A stretch of DNA of 5,578 bases from positions 1 to 5,578 of the forward strand of contig CAJWNF010000044.1 in assembly GCA_913044155.1 (NCBI GenBank). Reading direction: 5' to 3'. Shown here piece after piece: positions 1-5,578 of this stretch (the first letter of the stretch is position 1; the number at the start of each line of letters is the position of its first letter). The DNA is from an uncultured Gammaproteobacteria bacterium (lineage in GTDB: Bacteria > Pseudomonadota > Gammaproteobacteria > PS1 > Thioglobaceae). The translations under genes were made by a program, and so were the position numbers. The notes beneath the pieces were generated by a model. That model was given only the letters and a program-made list of their open reading frames with translations. It had not been told where the DNA came from and did not search any database.

Positions 1-802
1 TTAGAGAGGCAGATGGAAGCATTCCAATCGATCCAGTCAGCATGGCAGCACAATCAGACAATATATCACCAAAGAGATTACTAGTAACCATTACATCAAA
101 CTGTTTTGGCTCTCTCACGAGTTGCATTGCTGCATTATCAACGTACATATGTGAAAGCTCAACATCAGGATAATTTTGAGAAACTTCTTCCATAACTTCT
201 CTCCATAGTTCACATACTTCTAGCACGTTGGCCTTATCTATAGAACATACACGCTTATTTCTTTTTTGTGCAATTTGAAAAGCAGAGTGGCCGATACGCG
301 CTATTTCTGACTCAGAATAGGTAGCAGAATTTACACCAAAGCGCTCTCCGTCTTTTGTCTTAATACCGCGTGGCTGACCAAAATAAATACCTCCAACCAG
401 CTCTCTAACAATTATTAGATCAAGACCAGAAACAACTTCATTTTTTAGAGTTGAGGCATTTGCTAACTGTGGATAGAGAATTGCTGGCCTTATGTTAGAA
501 AATAAATCTAACTCTGCGCGAATCCCTAACAAGCCTCGCTCTGGACGAAGCTCTCTTTCGAGTGATTCCCATTGTGGCCCGCCAACAGCTCCTAAAAGTA
601 TAGAATCACATTCTTTAGCAGCCACTATAGTTTCCTTAGGCAATGGCGAACCTGTCTCATCATAGGCACTACCACCAATAACCCCTTCGACAAGATTCAT
701 GCCCATTCCATGATTCGCATTTAACAAGTTAATTACTTTTAATGCTTGGGCAACTATTTCTTTTCCTATGCCATCACCTGGCAGAATTAATATCTTTGAC
801 AT
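1..802 (-). CDS. leuB: 3-isopropylmalate dehydrogenase, C-terminus cut off by window edge
   Basis: LeuB oxidises and decarboxylates (2R,3S)-3-isopropylmalate to 2-oxoisocaproate with NAD+, the third step of leucine synthesis, in the cytoplasm as a homodimer. The 267 visible residues run from ATG at 802 to the window edge, so roughly 90 of the usual ~360 residues are missing. Visible family marks are the N-terminal LPGDGIG (residues 7-13), GAVGGP (71-76), substrate arginines R95, R105 and R133 (in [13 protein letters not shown] and [15 protein letters not shown]), catalytic Y140 and K190 (DKANVL), and metal-binding D222, D246 and D250. The segment [20 protein letters not shown] (241-260) is typical of LeuB rather than isocitrate dehydrogenase. 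No strong Shine-Dalgarno precedes it; a GAG lies about 12 bases upstream. It follows rubredoxin in the same direction after an 85-base gap. No leuC or leuD is next to it on the visible side, where many proteobacteria have leuCD. Confidence 0.97.
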   Translation of the reverse strand, partial: MSKILILPGDGIGKEIVAQALKVINLLNANHGMGMNLVEGVIGGSAYDETGSPLPKETIVAAKECDSILLGAVGGPQWESLERELRPERGLLGIRAELDLFSNIRPAILYPQLANASTLKNEVVSGLDLIIVRELVGGIYFGQPRGIKTKDGERFGVNSATYSESEIARIGHSAFQIAQKRNKRVCSIDKANVLEVCELWREVMEEVSQNYPDVELSHMYVDNAAMQLVREPKQFDVMVTSNLFGDILSDCAAMLTGSIGMLPSASL

Positions 803-887
803 CTATTATTAAGAGCTCAATATAAAAAATGATTATTTTACTCTGGCAGACAGATAAGCCCATCTGAATTTGAATTTAGATTTGTTG

Positions 888-1055
888 TTATTGTATTTCT
901 ATCATCTCAAAATCTTCTTTGCTGGAACCACAGACTGGACAAGCCCAGTCTTCTGGAACATCCTCCCAGGCTGTACCTGGGGCAATACCTTCTTCAGGAA
1001 CACCAAGAGCTTCATCATAAATCCAACCACACATAAGACATTCAAATTTTTTCAA
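888..1055 (-). CDS. rubredoxin, TTG start
   Basis: This is a 55-residue rubredoxin, a small cytoplasmic one-electron carrier with a single iron bound by four cysteines. The ligands are C6 and C9 in CLMCG and C39 and C42 in CPVCG; GWIYDEALG, PEEGIAPGT and the closing KEDFEMIEI are family hallmarks. The start chosen is TTG at 1055, giving MKKFECLMCGW, the usual N-terminus and length. A GGA lies 8 bases upstream (1064-1066). A longer reading from TTG at 1085 would put the start inside the loop of a terminator hairpin and add 10 unconserved residues, so I rejected it. The gene sits between a peroxiredoxin and leuB on the same strand. Rubredoxins feed electrons to peroxide- or oxygen-reducing enzymes in some bacteria, but a functional link to the neighbouring peroxiredoxin is only inferred from position. 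Confidence 0.95.
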   Translation of the reverse strand: MKKFECLMCGWIYDEALGVPEEGIAPGTAWEDVPEDWACPVCGSSKEDFEMIEIQ

Positions 1056-1063
1056 TTTTCTAT

Positions 1064-1066
1064 TCC
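1064..1066 (-). promoter_or_regulatory. Shine-Dalgarno for rubredoxin
   Basis: GGA on the minus strand lies 8 bases before the TTG at 1055. It is short, but it is correctly spaced and supports the internal TTG over the upstream TTG at 1085. It also lies within a two-codon ATG-GAA-TAG mini-frame (1068 to 1060). Confidence 0.5.
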
Positions 1067-1068
1067 AT

Positions 1069-1098
1069 AAAAAAAGGGGAGTCAAAACTCCCCCTTTT
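1069..1098 (-). terminator. intrinsic terminator after the peroxiredoxin gene
   Basis: Read on the minus strand, GGGGAGT (1093-1087) pairs perfectly with ACTCCCC (1082-1076) around a 4-base loop, TTTG, followed at once by seven Ts (1075-1069). Four As before the stem could extend pairing with the T run. This is a textbook Rho-independent terminator, 19 bases beyond the peroxiredoxin stop codon. The plus strand shows the same stem followed by C and four Ts, so weak bidirectional action is possible. The T run ends 13 bases before the rubredoxin start, so it acts between two co-directional genes. Confidence 0.9.
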
Positions 1099-1116
1099 GC
1101 ATATTAAATTATCAGA

Positions 1117-1716
1117 TTAGAGGTTATCAGCATTTTTTGATAGATACTCTGCAACACCAGCAGGCGTGTCCTTCATACCTTCATCGCCTTTATTCCAACC
1201 AGCTGGACAAACTTCACCATGACTTGTGTGGAAATCAAGCGCATCAACCATGCGCAACATCTCATCAACATTTCTACCCAACGGCAAATCATTAACCACC
1301 TGATGACGAACATCAAAATTCTCGTCGATTAAGAAAGATGCTCTTAGAGCTATACCGTCAGGGTGAACAACGCCATAAGCTTCCATAATTGCGTGGTCCA
1401 TGTCAGAAACTAATGGAAAATCAATTGAACCAATACCGCCATCGTTGGTAGCCGTATTACGCCATGCATTATGAGTATATCTTGAGTCAATCGAAACACC
1501 AACTAATTGGACGCCGCGTTCGGCAAAGGCTGCTACTCTGTGATGATGGGCCAATATTTCTGAAGGACAAACAAACGTAAAATCTAAAGGGTAAAAGAAT
1601 AACACTATCTTTTTACCTTTAAATTTGGATAGTTGAAAATCCTCTACAATCTCTCCATCCGCTAGCACGGCAGTAGCCGTAAAGTCTGGTGCTTGTTGTG
1701 TTACTAAAACGCTCAT
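1117..1716 (-). CDS. typical 2-Cys peroxiredoxin (AhpC/TSA family, Prx1 type)
   Basis: This enzyme reduces hydrogen peroxide, organic hydroperoxides and probably peroxynitrite in the cytoplasm using a pair of cysteines. The 199-residue length is normal. The peroxidatic site is P43, T47 and C50 in FYPLDFTFVCPSEI, with the supporting arginine R125 in ALRASFLI. The resolving cysteine is C170 in HGEVCPAGW, so this is the dimeric 2-Cys mechanism with an intersubunit disulfide. VNDLPLGRNVDEMLRMVDAL (141-160) is typical of the Prx1/AhpC class. A GGIG stretch (93-96) matches the GGLG motif of overoxidation-sensitive peroxiredoxins, but the C-terminal YF partner motif reads YL (191-192). ATG at 1716 is preceded by AGGAG with a 6-base spacer, the best ribosome binding site in the window. 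The reductant (thioredoxin, AhpF or other) is not encoded here. I give no symbol because ahpC, tsaA and prx are used interchangeably for this class. Confidence 0.95.
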   Translation of the reverse strand: MSVLVTQQAPDFTATAVLADGEIVEDFQLSKFKGKKIVLFFYPLDFTFVCPSEILAHHHRVAAFAERGVQLVGVSIDSRYTHNAWRNTATNDGGIGSIDFPLVSDMDHAIMEAYGVVHPDGIALRASFLIDENFDVRHQVVNDLPLGRNVDEMLRMVDALDFHTSHGEVCPAGWNKGDEGMKDTPAGVAEYLSKNADNL

Positions 1717-1722
1717 AATATG

Positions 1723-1727
1723 CTCCT
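1723..1727 (-). promoter_or_regulatory. Shine-Dalgarno of the peroxiredoxin gene
   Basis: AGGAG on the minus strand is separated from the ATG at 1716 by six bases. It is a strong consensus site, in contrast with cysS, pfp and adk in this window, and suggests high translation of the peroxiredoxin. Confidence 0.85.
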
Positions 1728-1750
1728 ATTTGGATATCTAATGTCTGAGA

Positions 1751-1778
1751 ATTATACAATTTTTTGCATCAATCTGAA
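1751..1778 (-). promoter_or_regulatory. predicted sigma-70 promoter of the peroxiredoxin gene
   Basis: On the minus strand a perfect TATAAT -10 (1756-1751) is preceded at 16 bases by TTCAGA (1778-1773), which matches 4 of 6 bases of the -35 consensus. The predicted start is near 1744, giving a leader of about 28 bases that contains the AGGAG. I saw no clear OxyR-type ATAG/CTAT tetrad array. The -10 is convincing and the -35 is weak. Confidence 0.6.
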
Positions 1779-1851
1779 AGCCAAAAACCCTTAGTAATTG
1801 TAAATCTTTAACCCTTTATCAACCGTATTACTATTCTTTAATAAAAACCTG

Positions 1852-1859
1852 TATAAAAT
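1852..1859 (+). promoter_or_regulatory. predicted -10 element of cysS, possibly leaderless
   Basis: TATAAAAT lies just before the cysS ATG at 1866. Read as TATAAA (1852-1857), transcription would begin about 2 bases before ATG; read as TAAAAT (1854-1859), it would begin at the A of ATG. No Shine-Dalgarno is seen upstream, which agrees with a leaderless or near-leaderless mRNA. The -35 is poor: TTACTA at 1828-1833 with an 18-base spacer matches 3 of 6. Confidence 0.4.
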
Positions 1860-1865
1860 ATCGCT

Positions 1866-3254
1866 ATGCTCAAAATTTATAACACCTTAACTAATCAAAA
1901 AGAGGTATTTAAGCCAATTAATCCTAATAATGTTGGCGTTTATGTTTGTGGCATGACAGTTTATGACTATTGCCATATGGGGCACGCGAGAGTCTTGGTT
2001 ATGTTTGATGTTATAACGAGGCATATGAAACGTAATTTTCCTGAAGTCAAGTATGTAAGAAATATTACTGACATTGATGACAAGATAATTAACCGGGCGA
2101 TTGAAAATCAAGAAGATATTTATTCATTAACAAACCGTTTTATTGACGCAATGCATGAAGATGAGAGTGCGCTAAATATTCTCCAGCCTGATGTCGAGCC
2201 TCGTGCTACTGAATCGATAGACCAAATGCTTAAAATGATTGAGTCCCTAATAGCAAAAGGAATAGCGTACCAAGCAGAAAACGGTGACATATATTATTCG
2301 GTTAGGGATTTTAAGAATTATGGAGAACTTTCAGGCAAAAATCTTGACGAACTTGAGGCTGGAGCACGTGTTGACGTAGAAAACGATAAACGAGACCCTC
2401 TTGACTTTGTATTATGGAAAATGACAAAACCAAATGAGCCTGAATGGTCATCACCATGGGGAGAAGGCAGGCCAGGTTGGCATATAGAATGCTCTGCAAT
2501 GTCAACCCATCATCTTGGTAATCATTTTGATATTCATGGTGGTGGCATGGATTTAGCATTTCCTCATCATGAAAATGAAATAGCGCAATCCGAAGGCGCT
2601 AATGATTGTTCATTTGTCAATACATGGATGCATGTTGGATTTGTTAATATAAATGACGAAAAAATGAGTAAATCACTGAAAAATTTCTTCACAATTAGAG
2701 ATGTAATGAAGCAATATAGTGGTGAAACTTTGCGCTACTTTCTTATAAGCAGTCATTACCGTTCGCCATTAAATTTTAGCGATGACAATCTCAAAAGTGC
2801 TGATTCAGCACTAAAGCGTCTATATACAGCAACAAGGGATTTGCCTACTAGTGAAGTTACAATGGATGAAATCGCCAAACATTCTGAATATGAAAAGCGT
2901 TTTAATGCTGCCCTTGATGATGACTTTAACACCCCTATTGCCTTAAGTGTATTGTTTGAGATTGCTAAACACATCAATACAGAGCGCAACAAAAACCAAG
3001 CACAGGCTGGCGCCTTGTCAAAACTATTGAGAAAGTTGGGTAACTATCTCGGAATTTTGCAGCACAGTACCGAAGATTATTTCAAGCAAGGAGTTTCAAT
3101 TTCAGATGCTGAAATTGAGCAAAAGATAAACAAAAGGAATGAAGCAAGAGCTACAAAAGATTTCTCAATATCGGACCAAATAAGGGATGAGCTTTTGGCT
3201 TTAGGCGTTGTTTTGGAAGATAATGAAAATGGCACAACCTGGCGTAGAAAGTAG
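1866..3254 (+). CDS. cysS: cysteinyl-tRNA synthetase
   Basis: This class I aminoacyl-tRNA synthetase charges tRNA-Cys with cysteine using ATP, as a cytoplasmic monomer. Its 462 residues match the E. coli length of 461. The N-terminus MLKIYNTLTNQKEVFKPI leads into the Rossmann catalytic domain with the HIGH signature as HMGH (37-40) and the second signature KMSKS (266-270). The zinc that selects cysteine is held by C28 (VCGMTVY), C209 (WHIECSAMS), H234 and E238 (FPHHENEIA), all present. Other family blocks are YVRNITDIDDKII (63-75) and GGGMDLAFPHHENE (225-238). The helical anticodon region follows and ends in ISDQIRDELLALGVVLEDN and TTWRRK, as in relatives. The gene is divergent from the peroxiredoxin gene across 149 bases, and its last 26 bases overlap the next gene. 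ATG at 1866 is fixed by homology, since nothing like a Shine-Dalgarno precedes it. Confidence 0.98.
   Translation: MLKIYNTLTNQKEVFKPINPNNVGVYVCGMTVYDYCHMGHARVLVMFDVITRHMKRNFPEVKYVRNITDIDDKIINRAIENQEDIYSLTNRFIDAMHEDESALNILQPDVEPRATESIDQMLKMIESLIAKGIAYQAENGDIYYSVRDFKNYGELSGKNLDELEAGARVDVENDKRDPLDFVLWKMTKPNEPEWSSPWGEGRPGWHIECSAMSTHHLGNHFDIHGGGMDLAFPHHENEIAQSEGANDCSFVNTWMHVGFVNINDEKMSKSLKNFFTIRDVMKQYSGETLRYFLISSHYRSPLNFSDDNLKSADSALKRLYTATRDLPTSEVTMDEIAKHSEYEKRFNAALDDDFNTPIALSVLFEIAKHINTERNKNQAQAGALSKLLRKLGNYLGILQHSTEDYFKQGVSISDAEIEQKINKRNEARATKDFSISDQIRDELLALGVVLEDNENGTTWRRK
3215..3219 (+). promoter_or_regulatory. Shine-Dalgarno of yrfG inside cysS
   Basis: GGAAG lies 9 bases before ATG 3229 but only 3 bases before ATG 3223, so it favours 3229 as the start. 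It lies in the coding end of cysS, which suggests that ribosomes finishing cysS help begin yrfG. Confidence 0.55.
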
Positions 3255-3927
3255 GTCAAGAAACTTTATTGACTGGACCCAAATAGATGAGATTCTACTT
3301 GATTTGGATGGAACACTCTTAGATTTGAATTTCGATCTTCACTTTTGGTTAGAATACCTGCCAATTATTTATTCAGAAAAACACAAGGTCAGAATTGAAG
3401 ATGCGAAGAATATCTTGCAAAAAATACTCGATGCAGAAATAGGCACACTAAACTGGTATTGTCTTGACTTCTGGAGAAATAAATTAGATCTAGACATTGT
3501 TCAACTTAAGCGCAATGTTTCACATCTCATTCAGGTTCACCCGAATGTGGATGAATTTCTTACCCAGGTAAAGTTAATAAACAAAAAAATCTATCTTGTG
3601 ACTAATGCTCATCGTGAGACTATTAAACTAAAAATGCAAGCTACTAAAATTGAACATTATTTTGATAACATCATTTCTTCTCATGACTTTGGTTTTGCGA
3701 AACAAGAGCAACACTTTTGGCATGAGTTAACTCGAAATATTGGTCTAAAAAAAGAACGTGCAATCTTTTTTGATGATTCACAAGATGTTTTACATGCCGC
3801 TCGCAAATTTAATATTGGTCAAATTATTGCAATAAGCAAACCAAGCTCTAAATTAGATGCCAAAGAAGTGTCGGGGTTTATAAATATCGAAAACTTTTCT
3901 CAAGCTATGCCTATTGATATTGACTAA
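3229..3927 (+). CDS. yrfG: HAD-family GMP/IMP nucleotidase, YrfG-like
   Basis: This is a haloacid dehalogenase-type phosphatase resembling E. coli YrfG, which dephosphorylates purine nucleoside monophosphates such as GMP and IMP. It has 232 residues from ATG 3229, against about 222 in E. coli. Motif I is LLDLDGTLLDL with nucleophile D25 and acid/base D27; motif II is T125 in VTNAH; motif III is K158 in FGFAKQEQ; motif IV is D182 and D183 in FFDDSQDVLHAARKF. The cap carries LNWYCLDFW (74-82), characteristic of the YrfG branch. TTG 3208 and ATG 3223 are in-frame alternatives, but the GGAAG spacing suits ATG 3229. The first residues to W16 have no obvious E. coli counterpart and no start codon lies between, so a slightly extended N-terminus is likely. 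It overlaps cysS by 26 bases in another frame. Family assignment is firm; substrate is inferred from E. coli. Confidence 0.88.
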   Translation: MAQPGVESRSRNFIDWTQIDEILLDLDGTLLDLNFDLHFWLEYLPIIYSEKHKVRIEDAKNILQKILDAEIGTLNWYCLDFWRNKLDLDIVQLKRNVSHLIQVHPNVDEFLTQVKLINKKIYLVTNAHRETIKLKMQATKIEHYFDNIISSHDFGFAKQEQHFWHELTRNIGLKKERAIFFDDSQDVLHAARKFNIGQIIAISKPSSKLDAKEVSGFINIENFSQAMPIDID

Positions 3928-4088
3928 TTTTCTATTTTCTGCGCAAAAAATAATTAAACTGTGCTTTAGTAAAATTGGCAGTTTATTTATGACCAACTGA
4001 TATACTTATTTTCTATTAGAGATAACAGGTTTTTGTCTAAATCGTTTATCTGTGTTCTCAATTATTAACTTTAAATAATAAGATACTT
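3928..4088. other. 161-base intergenic region before pfp
   Basis: This gap is very AT-rich. It shows no convincing terminator for yrfG: the inverted repeats CAGTT/AACTG (3979-3983 and 3995-3999) and AGATAA/TTATCT (near 4020 and 4045) are short and not followed by a T run. It probably carries the promoter for pfp. No tRNA or small gene was recognised, and the sequence directly before the pfp ATG has no clear Shine-Dalgarno. Confidence 0.6.
3975..4006 (+). promoter_or_regulatory. possible pfp-adk promoter
   Basis: TTGGCA (3975-3980) matches the -35 consensus at 5 of 6 bases, and TATACT (4001-4006) matches the -10 at 5 of 6, but the 20-base spacer is longer than the usual 16-18. If used, the leader would be about 75 bases. 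It may be weak, regulated or accidental. No better pair was seen in the gap. Confidence 0.3.
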
Positions 4089-5333
4089 ATGAAAAACGCT
4101 TTTTACGCTCAGTCTGGTGGTGTCACTGCAGTTATTAATACTACCGCTTGCGCTGTCATCGAAACAGCGCGCAATTATCCAAGTCAAATTGGCAAAGTTT
4201 ATGCGGGTGAAAATGGAATTATTGGTGCGCTTACAGAAAACTTAATTGACACCTCATTAGAATCAGAAGAAGATATTGCTGCACTTAATCACACACCCTC
4301 TGGCGGTTTCGGTTCTTGTCGATACAAAATGAAATCGCTGGAAGAAAATAAAGCTGAATATGAGCGCTTGATTGAAGTTTTTAGAGCTCACAATATTGGT
4401 TATTTCTTCTACAATGGCGGTGGAGATTCGGCAGACACCTGTTTGAAAGTTTCTCAACTCTCTGAAAGTATGGGTTACCCGATACAAGCCATTCATATTC
4501 CTAAAACTGTTGATAATGACCTACCTGTAACTGACAACTGTCCTGGTTTTGGCTCGGTAGCGAAATATATTGCAGTTTCAACCCTCGAGGCGAGCTTTGA
4601 TGTGTCATCGATGGCTGCCACATCAACAAAGATTTTTGTGCTTGAAGTGATGGGCAGACATGCTGGCTGGATCGCAGCGGCTGGAGGACTGGTTGATGAT
4701 TCAATACCTGTTGTGATTCTTTTTCCTGAAGTTGATTTCAATGAGAAAGCATTCATTGAGAAAGTCGACAATAATGTAAAAGATTTTGGATATTGCACTA
4801 TTGTTGTCTCTGAAGGAACAAAATGGCCAGATGGTAGATTCTTGGCAGAACAAGGAACCCGGGATGACTTTGGACATGCACAATTAGGCGGTGCCGCACC
4901 TGTCGTGGCAAATCTAATCAAAGATTCGCTTGGCTACAAATTTCACTGGGCAGTGGCTGATTATTTACAGCGCTCTGCACGCCATTTAGCGTCAAGTTCT
5001 GATGTTAAACATGCTTATGCACTTGGTCAGGCTGCAGTCGAGATGGCTCTAGCCGGGAAAAACTCGGTAATGCCAGCAATTATTCGTACCTCTAATAAAC
5101 CTTACAAGTGGGAGATAGGCTTTGGAGAATTAAAGGATATTGCTAATGTCGAAAAAATGATGCCTGAAGACTACATTTCAGAAGATGGTTTTCATATAAC
5201 AAAAAAATGTCGTGATTATCTATTACCTCTTATTGATGGTGAAGACTATCCACCCTATAATAGTGGCCTTCCTGATTACGTCGTTTTAAAGAAATTCAAA
5301 GCTGAAAAAAAATTGCCGCCATTTAAAGTATAA
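4089..5333 (+). CDS. pfp: pyrophosphate-dependent 6-phosphofructokinase
   Basis: Pfp interconverts fructose 6-phosphate plus PPi and fructose 1,6-bisphosphate plus phosphate, reversibly, in the cytoplasm. The 414-residue length is that of the proteobacterial PPi-type group rather than the ~320-residue ATP enzyme. Phosphoryl-donor motifs point to PPi: NGGGDSADT (109-117) puts D113 where the ATP enzyme has glycine, and PKTVDND (138-144) has K139 where the ATP enzyme has glycine. D142 is the catalytic base. MGRHAGW (188-194) binds fructose 6-phosphate, and SEG (241-243) is conserved. The N-terminal AQSGGVTAVIN is the family's opening glycine loop. The start ATG 4089 is fixed by this N-terminus; no clear Shine-Dalgarno is seen. 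adk follows after 19 bases with no terminator between, so they are probably cotranscribed. In sulfur-oxidising symbionts and methylotrophs, PPi-type enzymes are proposed to work in Calvin or RuMP cycles, also in the bisphosphatase direction. Confidence 0.95.
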   Translation: MKNAFYAQSGGVTAVINTTACAVIETARNYPSQIGKVYAGENGIIGALTENLIDTSLESEEDIAALNHTPSGGFGSCRYKMKSLEENKAEYERLIEVFRAHNIGYFFYNGGGDSADTCLKVSQLSESMGYPIQAIHIPKTVDNDLPVTDNCPGFGSVAKYIAVSTLEASFDVSSMAATSTKIFVLEVMGRHAGWIAAAGGLVDDSIPVVILFPEVDFNEKAFIEKVDNNVKDFGYCTIVVSEGTKWPDGRFLAEQGTRDDFGHAQLGGAAPVVANLIKDSLGYKFHWAVADYLQRSARHLASSSDVKHAYALGQAAVEMALAGKNSVMPAIIRTSNKPYKWEIGFGELKDIANVEKMMPEDYISEDGFHITKKCRDYLLPLIDGEDYPPYNSGLPDYVVLKKFKAEKKLPPFKV

Positions 5334-5340
5334 GAAATAG

Positions 5341-5578
<238 letters not shown>

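Noticed and set aside
870..1070. 66-codon plus-strand open frame
   Set aside because: It is antisense to the rubredoxin gene, has no recognisable family and no ribosome binding site; the minus-strand rubredoxin with four ligand cysteines explains the region.
1057..1085. TTGACT in the terminator loop with TAGAAA 17 bases on, resembling a rubredoxin promoter
   Set aside because: The predicted transcription start would fall inside the rubredoxin coding region, beyond its start codon, and the -10 matches only 4 of 6 bases.
1717..1865. OxyR binding site upstream of the peroxiredoxin gene
   Set aside because: I looked for the spaced ATAG/CTAT tetrads expected for OxyR and did not find a convincing array.
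1887..3259. Minus-strand open frames across cysS
   Set aside because: All lie antisense to the conserved cysS reading frame and resemble no known protein.
3979..4050. Terminator after yrfG
   Set aside because: The available inverted repeats are 5-6 bp, have long loops and lack a following T run.
4493..4921. 142-codon minus-strand open frame inside pfp
   Set aside because: It is the antisense shadow of a strongly conserved pfp region, with a composition typical of reversed coding sequence and no family resemblance.

Overview
The window is AT-rich, gene-dense bacterial chromosome with ordinary housekeeping genes and short intergenic gaps. Everything recognised is proteobacterial in style: a cysS that looks like the E. 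coli enzyme, a YrfG-type HAD nucleotidase, a Prx1/AhpC-TSA peroxiredoxin, and a pyrophosphate-dependent phosphofructokinase (pfp) directly followed by adenylate kinase. AT-rich DNA plus a PPi-type phosphofructokinase in a small-genome-like layout fits a marine gammaproteobacterium such as the SUP05/Thioglobus sulfur-oxidiser group. An AT-rich methylotroph (OM43-like) is a possible alternative. This placement is inference from memory of these families and was not searched.

Left part, minus strand (1-1716): a peroxiredoxin gene is followed in its own reading direction by a strong intrinsic terminator, then a 55-residue rubredoxin gene, then leuB (3-isopropylmalate dehydrogenase), whose C-terminus lies beyond the window edge. 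The terminator ends only 13 bases before the rubredoxin start, so rubredoxin is probably expressed by read-through.

A 149-base divergent intergenic region (1717-1865) holds a good promoter and ribosome binding site for the peroxiredoxin. For cysS it holds a -10 element placed so close to the start codon that the mRNA may be leaderless.

Right part, plus strand (1866-5578): cysS overlaps the start of yrfG by 26 bases, so the two are probably translationally coupled. After a 161-base gap come pfp and, 19 bases later, adk, which runs off the right edge. Pfp makes glycolysis/gluconeogenesis reversible at the fructose-6-phosphate step using PPi, and Adk balances AMP, ADP and ATP, so the pair sits at the centre of energy and phosphate metabolism.

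I saw no tRNA, rRNA, CRISPR array, insertion sequence or phage gene, and no evidence of a new biological system. The points worth a second look are mainly about expression: the intra-operon terminator, the rubredoxin start choice, the possible leaderless cysS and the scarcity of Shine-Dalgarno sequences.
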